Source: Thiomicrorhabdus sp965603495
GTDB lineage: Bacteria; Pseudomonadota; Gammaproteobacteria; Thiomicrospirales; Thiomicrospiraceae
Direction: 5' to 3'
NCBI GenBank assembly: GCA_965603495.1
Contig: CBFDDF010000006.1
Span: forward strand, 113,962-177,961
Length of the DNA stretch: 64,000 bases
Under the pieces are notes generated by a model that saw only the letters and a list, made by a program, of their open reading frames with translations, did not search any database and was not told where the DNA came from. The translations under genes and the position numbers were made by a program. The number at the start of each line of letters is the position of its first letter. Position 1 is the first letter of the stretch. Positions 26,972 through 35,609 of the stretch are shown piece after piece.

Positions 26972-29182
26972 ATGCGATTAAATAAAATTACGCTGGCGGT
27001 TTACCTCGCCACGCTTTCAGTGTCTGCGCACGCGCAAACAAACACAGAAACCAACCCAGTAACAACCTTTGAAGCAAACTTAGAAACAACCTTATCTGAA
27101 GTGACTGTTTCGGCCTCGCCGATTCATGATCATGAGATTTTTGAAGTACCTTCGCAAATCGACCGTTTGGCCGATAGCAATAAAATGGCGCGTGACAGTG
27201 GCTCTTTGGGACAAGTACTTGAGGCGATTCCAGGCGTCAATAATATGTCGACGGGGGCGCAATCGGGTAAACCTGTTATTCGTGGATTAACTGGCAATCG
27301 CGTCAAAGTTTTATCTAACGGCCAAAGCACAGATTATCAAGCCTATGGCACACGCCATTTACCGAATACCGATAGTTATTTGGCGGAATCTATCGAAGTG
27401 ATTCGCGGACCACAAAGTGTGCTTTATGGTTCAGAAGCTTTAGGCGGCGTAGTCAATGTCATTCAAGCCAAAATCCCATATGGTCAGAATGTTCATGGTG
27501 AAGTCGCCACTGAATACAACAGCAACAACCAAGAGACAATGTTTGGTGTGAAGGTGGGCGCAGGTGCAGAACATTTTGGGATTACCGCTGGCGTGGTGAA
27601 ACGCGATGGCGATAACTTTACCGTACCGAATGCAGCTTCCGCGCAGGGTGCGATTCCCGGTGATTCGCCAAATGATAAACCGTTGTTTGTCGGAGAAGTG
27701 CCATTTACCAATTTTGAAAATCAATCTGGAAATATTGGGATCGGTTATCAAGACGATTGGGGAATGATTGAGTTGCGTCATACCCAATGGCAATCCAAAC
27801 AAAACTATTTGGGCGTGGAGGTTGAAGATGGCGCATTTGTCGCTTTAGCCGCCGGACAAAAATTGCAAAACGATGAGACGCAGTTAAAAGCCGAGTTTGA
27901 GTTAGGCAATGATTGGGTTCTAAAACCGAGTTGGACGCATACCCGTAACGCTCGTGAAGCCTCGCACGATTTGCCTTATGAAACCATGGCTGCTGATGAA
28001 GGTACAGAAGAGTATTTAGATTTATTGGTGAAACGTGATGATCTGAAACTCTCGATAGAGCACCCTCAAGTCGGGGACTTTGAAGGTGAATTAGGGCTTG
28101 AGATGACTGAAAAAACGCAAGTATTGCGTTCTGGACATTTAACGCCGTCGGCTGATGAGAGTAAACGTGCCATCTATCTGTTTGAAGAGGCCGATTATGA
28201 CAAGTGGCTAGTGCAGTTTGGAGCCCGTTATGATTGGCATACCGTGCAAGCACCGTTGGACGGAAATAACACGCATTTTGTGGATGAAATTGGTGTATTT
28301 GATGAGACCAATAATCACCGTGAGTTTGAGGTGATGAGCGGCTCATTAGGGGCAACCTACCGTTTCGATTCACAATGGAGTCTGGCGACCAATGTCGCAA
28401 GAGGTTTCCGTGCGCCGACTATTTTTGAATTGTATGCCGGTGGTGAGCACGGAGGAGTGCAAGCTTATCAAATTGGTAACCCAGATTTAGAAGCTGAAAC
28501 CGCTTTGAATACGGATCTCTCTTTAAGATGGCAAACACCTAAAACGCAAATGGTGGCCACGGTTTACCAAAACTGGATTGATCATTACATCTATTTAGCC
28601 AATACCGGTAATTATCGCGCTTCTGAAGGTTCGCTGAATGAAGGACAGATTGTCGCATCAACCGCAGACGGGGCAATTCCTGAAATGCAGGCGGAACAAA
28701 CGGATGCTTTAATTCATGGTTTTGAGTTGAGTGTGAAACATGAATTTAACCCGACCTGGTCAACGGACTTGGCTTTAGAGTTAATTGATGGTTCAGATAC
28801 CAAAAACAGCCAGGATCTGCCTTTAATGCCAGCGAATAACTTGCGTGTTAATTTGCATTATCTGCCAGCAGATTTTGCAAGTTTACAAAAGCAAAAGATT
28901 AGTTTGGGTGTGAAGTTGGTGGACAGCAAAGATGCAGCCGGCCTTTATGAGCCGTTTTCACAATTTGATAATATGCCTTTTGGTACGGCATCGACTGAGG
29001 CTTATGCTTTATGGAATTTAGGTTATCAAGCGCAAGTTAAGCTGGATAAACAAAAACTCTATGTGGGAGCCAGTGTGGATAATTTGTTTGACACCGCCTA
29101 TGTCGATTTCTTAAATACCTATAAAGGTTATACCTTGAACCCCGGTCGAAATATGAAGTTAAGTGTTCGATTGGATTTCTAA
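26972..29182 (+). CDS. TonB-dependent outer-membrane receptor, ZnuD-like
   Basis: 736 residues. Signal peptide 1-21 (ends AHA). Plug domain about 45-165: LSEVTVSASPI, LGQVLEAIPGVNNMS, IRGLTGNRVKVLSNG and EVIRGPQSVLYGSEALGGVVNVI. The remainder is a 22-strand barrel ending in MKLSVRLDF with a terminal Phe for BAM recognition. HDHE at residues 52-55 and the acidic/His loops, with the His-rich partner upstream, point to a metal such as zinc; the ligand is inference. ATG with TTAGGA 6 nt upstream. Its terminator and a palindrome copy follow. Confidence 0.88.
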   Translation: MRLNKITLAVYLATLSVSAHAQTNTETNPVTTFEANLETTLSEVTVSASPIHDHEIFEVPSQIDRLADSNKMARDSGSLGQVLEAIPGVNNMSTGAQSGKPVIRGLTGNRVKVLSNGQSTDYQAYGTRHLPNTDSYLAESIEVIRGPQSVLYGSEALGGVVNVIQAKIPYGQNVHGEVATEYNSNNQETMFGVKVGAGAEHFGITAGVVKRDGDNFTVPNAASAQGAIPGDSPNDKPLFVGEVPFTNFENQSGNIGIGYQDDWGMIELRHTQWQSKQNYLGVEVEDGAFVALAAGQKLQNDETQLKAEFELGNDWVLKPSWTHTRNAREASHDLPYETMAADEGTEEYLDLLVKRDDLKLSIEHPQVGDFEGELGLEMTEKTQVLRSGHLTPSADESKRAIYLFEEADYDKWLVQFGARYDWHTVQAPLDGNNTHFVDEIGVFDETNNHREFEVMSGSLGATYRFDSQWSLATNVARGFRAPTIFELYAGGEHGGVQAYQIGNPDLEAETALNTDLSLRWQTPKTQMVATVYQNWIDHYIYLANTGNYRASEGSLNEGQIVASTADGAIPEMQAEQTDALIHGFELSVKHEFNPTWSTDLALELIDGSDTKNSQDLPLMPANNLRVNLHYLPADFASLQKQKISLGVKLVDSKDAAGLYEPFSQFDNMPFGTASTEAYALWNLGYQAQVKLDKQKLYVGASVDNLFDTAYVDFLNTYKGYTLNPGRNMKLSVRLDF

Positions 29183-29225
29183 CTAAAAGTTACTGGGTAA
29201 GTTCAAAACAGTGCCAATAAAATTT

Positions 29226-29263
29226 AAGCCTGCTTATTCTTTATAGAATGCGTAGGCTTTTTT
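29226..29263 (+). terminator. Intrinsic terminator after the TonB receptor
   Basis: AAGCCT/AGGCTT and ATTC/GAAT paired arms followed by a T run, 44 nt past the stop. Confidence 0.75.
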
Positions 29264-29288
29264 AATTTTAGGAACTTATTTTTATTTG

Positions 29289-29300
29289 ACCAGGCCTGGT
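29289..29300. repeat. ACCAGGCCTGGT palindrome before cbpA
   Basis: Exact 12-mer, no extended arms, between a TonB receptor terminator and cbpA. Confidence 0.8.
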
Positions 29301-29392
29301 AGAATATCCAAATTATCATTTAAGTCTTGAAAATGTAGGGTTTAGCCCATATTTTTAAGTCAGTTAAAGAATTTAAGAGATGGTTACACATT

Positions 29393-30286
29393 ATGAGTAA
29401 AGATTATTATGCGATTTTAGGCGTTTCTCGTAGTGCGAGTGATGCTGAAATTAAAAAAGCCTATCGTAAAATGGCGGCTAAAGTTCATCCTGATAAACCG
29501 ACGGGCGATGAAGCAAAGTTTAAAGAGCTGAGCGAAGCTTATGAAACCCTAAGTGATGCTGAAAAACGCAATATGTATGACCAGTATGGTGCAGATTATC
29601 AGCAACGTGGCGCAGGTGGACAAGGTGGTTTTGGCGGCGGTCAGGATTACGGTGATATCTTTGGCGATATGTTTGGCGGCGGAGGCTTCGGTGGCGGCCA
29701 AGGTGGTTTTGGACAGCAGCAAGCCCGACCTCAAAAAGGCGCTGATCAAACCGTTAAGATCATGTTGACGTTAGAAGAAGCGATTGAAGGCGCCGAGCGT
29801 ACCATCAATGTACAAACGGGTGATTCTCGCTCTCAGTCGCACTCCTATGATACGCATCCGATTAAGGTCAAAATTCCTGCAGGCGTGCTTAAAGACCAAA
29901 AAATCCGTGTCAAAGAGAAGGGTTTTAGCGGTCTCAGTGGCGGACCAGATGGTGATGTGCTGATTGAAATAAACCTTCAAAAGCATCCGCACTATGAAGT
30001 GGAAGGAAAGGATGTTTATTTAGATTTACCGCTGACACCTTGGGAAGCCGCTTTAGGCGCTAAGGTCGAAATCCCAACGCTGAAAGGTAAGATTAAAATG
30101 GGCATTGCGGCAGGTACACAGTCTGGTGCAAAATTGAGAATCAAAGGCCGAGGATTGGGCAAGGAACCGGGTAATCAGTATGTGATTATTCAAATTCATG
30201 CTCCAGAGCCCGTTACCGATGAGCAAAAAGCGCTGTATGAAAAGATGGCAGAATTAATGCCTTTTAATCCGCGTGAGGATTTTTAA
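29393..30286 (+). CDS. cbpA: DnaJ-like co-chaperone, CbpA type
   Basis: 297 residues. J domain 1-70 with HPDK, a Gly/Phe-rich linker (about 72-115), then two CTD beta domains. There is no zinc-finger cysteine motif, which marks class II co-chaperones such as CbpA. Stimulates DnaK and may bind DNA. No cbpM modulator gene follows. Start ATG follows a weak site. Terminator follows. Confidence 0.9.
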   Translation: MSKDYYAILGVSRSASDAEIKKAYRKMAAKVHPDKPTGDEAKFKELSEAYETLSDAEKRNMYDQYGADYQQRGAGGQGGFGGGQDYGDIFGDMFGGGGFGGGQGGFGQQQARPQKGADQTVKIMLTLEEAIEGAERTINVQTGDSRSQSHSYDTHPIKVKIPAGVLKDQKIRVKEKGFSGLSGGPDGDVLIEINLQKHPHYEVEGKDVYLDLPLTPWEAALGAKVEIPTLKGKIKMGIAAGTQSGAKLRIKGRGLGKEPGNQYVIIQIHAPEPVTDEQKALYEKMAELMPFNPREDF

Positions 30287-30320
30287 GAGAAGTTCTTAAA
30301 ATGGTTGGTTATTAAAAATT

Positions 30321-30349
30321 AAAAAGGGGAGCAACAGCTCCCCTTTTTT
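30321..30349 (+). terminator. Intrinsic terminator after cbpA
   Basis: AAAAGGGGAGC / GCTCCCCTTTT around an AACA loop with a T run, 35 nt past the stop. Confidence 0.9.
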
Positions 30350-30474
30350 CATGTCTAAAACAGGGGGGTTAGATTTTGTAATCAGTAAAAGGCTTCAGTC
30401 AGCTAAAAAAGCTGATTTAAAGTCATGTTTTGCATAGAATGTCCCTAAACAATCAGAAACAGGATAACAACGAC

Positions 30475-31578
30475 ATGAAACGTAGAGATTTTATAGGCGC
30501 CATTGCTGGTGCAACTGCGGCCACAGCCTTAACCGCTTGTGGTAAAGACGAAGCACCTGCACCATCGGCTTCAAATGCGCCGCAAAAAACTTATGATTGG
30601 AAGATGGTCACCACTTGGCCAAAGAACTTTCCTGGTCTGGGAACGGGCGCCAATAATATCGCCAAGCTGATTACCGAAATGTCTGGTGGACGTATCAATG
30701 TCAAAGTTTATGGTGCAGGCGAATTAGTCGGTGCGTTTGAAGTCTTTGATGCCGTTTCTAGCGGTAACGCCCAACTTGGTCATGCCGGTGCTTATTACTG
30801 GAAAGGTAAGATTCCATCGGCCGCCTTTTTTTCATCGGTGCCTTTTGGTTTAACGGCTCAAGAGATGAATGCTTGGATGTATTACGGTGGCGGTTTGGCC
30901 TTATGGGAAGAAGCCTATAAACCGTTTGGTTTGATTCCAAATCCGGGTGGAAACTCAGGCACGCAGATGGGCGGCTGGTTCAATAAAGAAATTAACAGCC
31001 TTGAAGATCTAAAAGGTCTGAAAATGCGTATGCCTGGTTTAGGAGGCGAAGTGCTGAAACGTGCCGGCGGTATTCCGGTGACCTTGCCTGGTGGAGAGCT
31101 ATTTCCAGCCATGCAGTCAGGTGCTTTGGATGCAACGGAATGGGTTGGACCTTATAATGATTTAGCGTTTGGTTTTTACAAAGCCGCTAAATATTACTAT
31201 ACACCCGGTTGGCACGAGCCAGGTACCACGATGGAATGCATGATTAATGAAGCGGCATTTAATGAATTGCCTGCGGACTTACAAAGCATTGTACGTAATG
31301 CCATTAAGGTCGCCAATGCGGATATGTTAGCGGAATACACCGCGCGTAATCAGCAAGCGTTGCAGACTTTAATCACCAAACATAATGTCCAGTTACGTCA
31401 CTTCCCGGATGCGGTGCTTAAAGAACTCAAAACCATTTCGGAACAAGTGGTGGAAGAGGAAGCGAAGAACGATGCGCTTTCGACTAAAGTCTGGGCATCA
31501 CAAAAAGCCTTTAAAGAGCAGGTTATGCAATGGACAGAGGTTTCAGAGCTGGCCTATTTAAAAGCGCGTGCTTTATAG
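30475..31578 (+). CDS. Tat-exported TRAP substrate-binding lipoprotein, TakP-like
   Basis: 367 residues. The N-terminus MKRRDFIGAIAGATAATALTAC combines a twin-arginine signal and a lipobox Cys at 22, so it is an exported lipoprotein. The rest is the TRAP DctP fold: MVTTWPKNFPGLGTGA, GAGELVGAFEVFDAVSSG, GHAGAYYWKGKIP, QMGGWFNKEINSLEDLKGLKMR, ATEWVGPYND and PGWHEPGT. Those runs match the 2-oxoacid-binding TakP group. The large and small TRAP permease genes are not in this window. The ATG at 30475 has AGGA 9-10 nt upstream. The 45-nt in-frame extension back to 30430 would mask the Tat signal. Confidence 0.85.
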   Translation: MKRRDFIGAIAGATAATALTACGKDEAPAPSASNAPQKTYDWKMVTTWPKNFPGLGTGANNIAKLITEMSGGRINVKVYGAGELVGAFEVFDAVSSGNAQLGHAGAYYWKGKIPSAAFFSSVPFGLTAQEMNAWMYYGGGLALWEEAYKPFGLIPNPGGNSGTQMGGWFNKEINSLEDLKGLKMRMPGLGGEVLKRAGGIPVTLPGGELFPAMQSGALDATEWVGPYNDLAFGFYKAAKYYYTPGWHEPGTTMECMINEAAFNELPADLQSIVRNAIKVANADMLAEYTARNQQALQTLITKHNVQLRHFPDAVLKELKTISEQVVEEEAKNDALSTKVWASQKAFKEQVMQWTEVSELAYLKARAL

Positions 31579-31610
31579 TCTTTAAATTAACAGTTTAAAA
31601 CTCTTTTCTT

Positions 31611-31648
31611 AAAACCCAATGTAACCAGGCCTGGTTACATTGGGTTTT
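31611..31648. terminator. ACCAGGCCTGGT palindrome in a perfect 38-bp inverted repeat
   Basis: Exact 12-mer at 31624-31635 with 13 further matched bases on each side, ending in AAAA/TTTT. It is 33 nt past the TakP-like stop and is the longest symmetric copy in the window. Confidence 0.8.
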
Positions 31649-31710
31649 TTGTTTCAGGGTTTAAAAGTGACGGAATCTTGTTATCGATACAAGTTTTGGA
31701 AAGCTAGTTA

Positions 31711-32748
31711 TTAACGGCAATGACTCTGTTGAGCTTGCTTGAATTGGCTTTCACGGGCTTGGCGTTTATAGGCGGCATCTAAATATTGCTCAGGTTGTCC
31801 TTGTAGCAGATAAATCACATCCCCCTTTTTTAGATCCTCGGTCGAATAGTTCGGTTCAGCAGGGTTTTCTACCCGTAACGGACTAATCACGGCAATTTTT
31901 AATTTGGGATTCAGGCTTTTGAGCGCCGAAACCGTTCCTAAATGGTTTTCACTGTGAAAAGTGCCATTGATATGTAGGATTTGAGCTTGCGGATTTTCTA
32001 ACCAGGCCTGGTAGATTGATTCTGCCATGGTATTGTCACGCGTCAGTTGTGCCAAATAACTGTTTTCTTTACGTTCAGGGGGCAGCTTTCTAGCTTCGGC
32101 CAAAAAAGCCATATAACGTTGACGATACTCGGCATGATCCGTAAAGGGTTGCTTCGCAATTAGCAGGCGCTCTTCGGTTAACAGTTTGTCTATGTAAGTT
32201 GTGCCCAGGCGACCAATGCAACGGATAATATCCGCCGATGCATTCGCCGCGATAACGGGGATAAAGTGCTGTTTAGCATATTCAATCAAAGGTCGATAAG
32301 AACCCATATAGTTCTCCCAAGTTGGCGTTTCGTTGATCAAAAAAGCTTCGCCAATCTCACTGTCTAAATAGCGATTTAATATCGGCTGTTGATCACGATT
32401 AAACATCTCCATAGAGAGGATTTGTTGCGGATGTAAAGCATGCATCTCCGCCATTAACTGCATCTCTAAAAGATGAGAGGCATGGTTACCATGCAGCTCG
32501 CCGATAAATACGACATGCTGGTCTTGAAGTTGTAAAGCCAACTGTTTAACCGTTAAGGGCTGTTGAGTTTGGCTATCAATCAGTCGGTAGTCATAAGCAT
32601 GTTGGAGTCGCGCGGCAGTCGATGACGGGACAACGGGGATCGAATTTACTTGTCTATGGGTCAAATGATTGGGGAGGTTGCTGCACCCTGTGAGTAATGA
32701 ACTGGCCAATACCAACAAAATGCCTAATAGAGCAAAAAGTCGAATCAT
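31711..32748 (-). CDS. ChaN family lipoprotein
   Basis: 345 residues. Signal peptide with lipobox LTGC (Cys about 22), so lipid-anchored. The ChaN (DUF399) domain begins with VVFIGELHGNHASHLLEM and has FNRDQQ, YAKQHFIPVIAANA and LHINGTFHSENH. ChaN proteins bind heme cofacially and are linked to iron uptake; here it lies apart from iron genes. The C-terminus carries a charged tail. A palindrome copy is inside the gene and another 9 nt upstream of the start. Confidence 0.82.
   Translation of the reverse strand: MIRLFALLGILLVLASSLLTGCSNLPNHLTHRQVNSIPVVPSSTAARLQHAYDYRLIDSQTQQPLTVKQLALQLQDQHVVFIGELHGNHASHLLEMQLMAEMHALHPQQILSMEMFNRDQQPILNRYLDSEIGEAFLINETPTWENYMGSYRPLIEYAKQHFIPVIAANASADIIRCIGRLGTTYIDKLLTEERLLIAKQPFTDHAEYRQRYMAFLAEARKLPPERKENSYLAQLTRDNTMAESIYQAWLENPQAQILHINGTFHSENHLGTVSALKSLNPKLKIAVISPLRVENPAEPNYSTEDLKKGDVIYLLQGQPEQYLDAAYKRQARESQFKQAQQSHCR
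32001..32012. repeat. ACCAGGCCTGGT palindrome inside the ChaN gene
   Basis: Exact 12-mer, read on the minus strand as part of YQAWLEN. Confidence 0.8.
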
Positions 32749-32756
32749 CTGAAATG

Positions 32757-32768
32757 ACCAGGCCTGGT
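32757..32768. repeat. ACCAGGCCTGGT palindrome between malic enzyme and ChaN genes
   Basis: Exact 12-mer 9 nt before the ChaN start and about 90 nt past the malic enzyme stop. Confidence 0.8.
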
Positions 32769-32860
32769 AGGTTTAGTCGGTAAAGGCGTTAAGCTCGTTA
32801 AGTCAGTCAAAGCAAGCAGCTGGTTTGCCCAAGACGATTCAGCTTGGTAGTAGAACACTT

Positions 32861-34087
32861 TTAAATCAAATCCAATTGAGCAACGCCAGAAGCAATTGCC
32901 GCTTGGCTGACCGCTTTGGGAATGACATGAATCAATCTAGGGTCATTCGGTTTGGGCAGAATATACTCGCGGCCAAACGCCAAAGCATCGCCACCATAAG
33001 AAGCAATGACCTCAGCAGGCACGGGACTGTGCGCTAATTTTCTTAAGGCGTGAACCGCGGCGATTTGCATCCGTAGGTTAATCTCAGTGGCAAAGACATC
33101 TAAAGCGCCACGAAAGATATAGGGAAAGCCTAAAACGTTATTTACTTGGTTCGGATAGTCACTCCGTCCGGTAGCCATAATCAGATCACTCCGGGTTTTA
33201 TTGGCCAGTTTTGGGTCAATTTCAGGATCAGGATTGGCCATGGCAAAGACAATTGGATTGGCGGCCATCGTGCATAACATGTCTTCGGTAAGAATATTTT
33301 TTCCAGACAGGCCAAAAAACACATCGGCGTTTTCCATGGCATCCGCCAAACTGGTTTTATCGGTGTCTAAAGCAAACGATTGTTTATAGCGATTTAAGTC
33401 GTTGCGGTTTTTGGAAACAATGCCTTGGCTATCCACCAGGGTGATATGCTTTTTCAAAGCACCGAGTTCCACCAGTAAGTTCATGCAAGCAATCCCGGCG
33501 GCGCCGGCTCCGACACAAACAATGCGCGCATGTTCTAGCTGTTTGTTTTGGATTTCAAGAGCATTCAATAAACCGGCCGATGAGACAATCGCCGTACCAT
33601 GTTGATCATCATGGAACACGGGAATATTGAGTTGCGCCTGTACGGCTTTTTCGACTTCAAAACATTGGGGCGCGGCGATGTCTTCTAAATTGATGCCGCC
33701 AAACGTTGGGGCGATATTGACGATGGTTCGAATTAACTCAGCCGTCTCACTGCAATCAATTTCGATATCAAACACATCAATATTGGCAAAGCGTTTGAAC
33801 AACATGGCTTTGCCTTCCATGACCGGCTTGCTGGCCAAGGCACCGGTATTGCCTAAGCCTAATACCGCGGAGCCATTAGAAATGACAGCGACCAAATTAC
33901 CCTTGCCTGTGTACTTATAAGCATCAGTCGGCTCTTTAACAATTTCACGCACCGGTTCTGCCACTCCAGGGCTGTACGCCAAGCTTAAATCCCGTTGAGT
34001 ATCGCAAGGTTTGATTAACCCCGTTTCTAGTTTTCCGGGTTTTGGAAGGGCGTGGTAGTTCAAAGCAGCTTGGCGTAAATCACTCAT
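32861..34087 (-). CDS. Malic enzyme, short form without phosphotransacetylase domain
   Basis: 408 residues. Oxidatively decarboxylates malate to pyruvate. N-terminal YSPGVAEPVREI, KGNLVAVISNGSAVLGLGN, metal and substrate segment FDIEIDCSE, NLEDIAAPQCFEVE, HDDQHGTA and Rossmann GAGAAGIACMNLL. MaeB of E. coli carries an extra phosphotransacetylase-like domain of about 330 residues; this protein ends without it, like the short bacterial enzymes. The ATG at 34087 is chosen because the domain begins there; the frame extends 16 residues upstream. Confidence 0.9.
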   Translation of the reverse strand: MSDLRQAALNYHALPKPGKLETGLIKPCDTQRDLSLAYSPGVAEPVREIVKEPTDAYKYTGKGNLVAVISNGSAVLGLGNTGALASKPVMEGKAMLFKRFANIDVFDIEIDCSETAELIRTIVNIAPTFGGINLEDIAAPQCFEVEKAVQAQLNIPVFHDDQHGTAIVSSAGLLNALEIQNKQLEHARIVCVGAGAAGIACMNLLVELGALKKHITLVDSQGIVSKNRNDLNRYKQSFALDTDKTSLADAMENADVFFGLSGKNILTEDMLCTMAANPIVFAMANPDPEIDPKLANKTRSDLIMATGRSDYPNQVNNVLGFPYIFRGALDVFATEINLRMQIAAVHALRKLAHSPVPAEVIASYGGDALAFGREYILPKPNDPRLIHVIPKAVSQAAIASGVAQLDLI

Positions 34088-34578
34088 AGTGTTCTCTATC
34101 GTTAGTGTGCATGTGAAGCTTAGATTGTAAAACAAATAAAGGGGGTTAGCAGTGACTTTTGAGATTTATAAACGATGATACCGTGATGGGTGAGGTATTG
34201 AATTTTAGCTTATGTATGCCTGAATAAAAGCCCTAGGAGGGTGCGCGCTTACGGCAAGCTATGACACTGTTATATTTTCACCTGTTTTCGTCCGTTGCTT
34301 TGCTTAATAAAAGAGATTAATGGCATATTATATGAATTCGTTCAAAAACATATCAGCCAACAAAGTCATTAACTGATTGAATAATAATGATTAATTTTTT
34401 TGATTGGTGCATTGGGGGATACAAAGGTAGTATAAATACTGAATTTATAGATAAAGCCAAGCTTGACGTGAGTTGAGTACGGAAAGCTACAGGTCTTTGA
34501 GGGGTGTTCCACAAAGATGGCTGGGCTGCAATGCTTAAGTTTGTAAAATTTTACTCTTAACATTGGAAGGAACATATT
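34088..34578. other. Intergenic region upstream of the PEP-CTERM gene
   Basis: About 490 nt, AT-rich, between divergent genes. One unconvincing open frame of 68 codons on the minus strand (34369-34575). No clear RNA or repeat. It should contain the promoters of malic enzyme and of the PEP-CTERM gene. Confidence 0.45.
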
Positions 34579-35112
34579 ATGAAAAATCTTATTAAAATGG
34601 GAGTAGTAGCGCCCTTTATTTTAGCTACCGGAATGGCAAATGCAGCGAGTACAGACTTTGGTGATGTAACATTCACTGGATTCGGTCAGGTTGTGTCATA
34701 TAATAACCCTCCTGACGCCAGCTTTGCTGATGACTACTTATTTCAAATAACTACCGACAGAGTTATCGATGGGCTTTTGGGGAATCTTTTGCAGACAGTT
34801 GCATCGATTGATACCGTCAGGATTGATAATATGTTGGTTGACTTCGCTGTCTGGGACGGCGCGGCATGGGATAACTTGCAGTCATGGAATGTGGGCGCAG
34901 GTACTGAACTTGTTTATCACAACACTCTTGGTGCCGGTGCTTACCGCATTGACATAGCGGGTGATGTGACTGGTTCAATTGGTGGAACTTATGATTTAGC
35001 AGCCGTTACTTCAGCGGTTCCTGAACCAAGTACTTATGCCTTAATGTTAGGGGGCTTAGGGTTAGTTGGTTTTATGGCGCGACGTCGTAAAGCAAACCTA
35101 GCGGTAAGCTGA
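34579..35112 (+). CDS. Small PEP-CTERM sorted exported protein
   Basis: 177 residues. Signal peptide 1-22 (MANA cleavage), a beta-rich middle segment of about 125 residues without cysteine, and a C-terminal VPEPSTYALMLGGLGLVGF followed by MARRRK. The VPEP, hydrophobic helix and Arg cluster are the PEP-CTERM signal recognised by an exosortase. Such proteins are usually surface or extracellular-matrix components, processed at the PEP site. No exosortase gene is in this window, so it must be elsewhere if the system works. Start ATG with GGAAGG 9 nt upstream. Confidence 0.85.
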   Translation: MKNLIKMGVVAPFILATGMANAASTDFGDVTFTGFGQVVSYNNPPDASFADDYLFQITTDRVIDGLLGNLLQTVASIDTVRIDNMLVDFAVWDGAAWDNLQSWNVGAGTELVYHNTLGAGAYRIDIAGDVTGSIGGTYDLAAVTSAVPEPSTYALMLGGLGLVGFMARRRKANLAVS

Positions 35113-35129
35113 ATCTTTTAACGTTTAAC

Positions 35130-35170
35130 TTTAACTGGATCGCTTGTGTCTTCACGGGCATCCAGTTAAA
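35130..35170 (+). terminator. Hairpin after the PEP-CTERM gene
   Basis: Eleven-bp stem TTTAACTGGAT/ATCCAGTTAAA with a 19-nt loop, 17 nt past the stop. Confidence 0.55.
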
Positions 35171-35609
35171 TTCCTAAGTCTCAATTGACTATAAAGCAGG
35201 TCAGGGTGAACCGGTTTCCGGATTGCTCTGGCCTGTTTCAATTCTTACTTACGAACTCTATTAAAATCCATTTTTTCAAATGCTAGTCTTGTTCTGGACT
35301 TGCCATAATTTCTATACATTGTTACGTCACATCACTTTCATTGTCGATTTTTGCCATCCTGAATTAACCGCTTTAACTTCTGTATTCGTTTAGATAGCTA
35401 TGAAAGATGGAATCAGAATGTTTAATATCACCCGTGAATACTCTGTCTGGAAAAACCTGTTGTTTTAGTTAGGCTTTTCTATGGAAAATAACGACATTAA
35501 TTCCGACATATGGCTAACTGTTTAAGCTTGTTCAAGCCCAAAAAAATTATGTACCTCAGTAATTAAACGAGCTATATAATGAAACTAATAATCAAAAAAG
35601 TGGGCCTTT
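35171..35609. other. Intergenic region between PEP-CTERM and EAL-HDOD genes
   Basis: Contains a second hairpin (CAGGTCAG at 35197-35204 with CTGGCCTG at 35228-35235, loop with CCGG pairs) and a TATAAT at 35575-35580 that would start the downstream gene about 25 nt before its ATG. No ORF seen. Confidence 0.4.

Noticed and set aside
27440..28400. Long minus-strand frames (120 and 231 codons) opposite the TonB receptor
   Set aside because: They are antisense shadows of the receptor coding sequence with no start signal and unlikely composition.
34369..34575. Open frame of 68 codons on the minus strand upstream of the PEP-CTERM gene
   Set aside because: No ribosome site, no recognisable domain, and it covers the likely promoter of the next gene.
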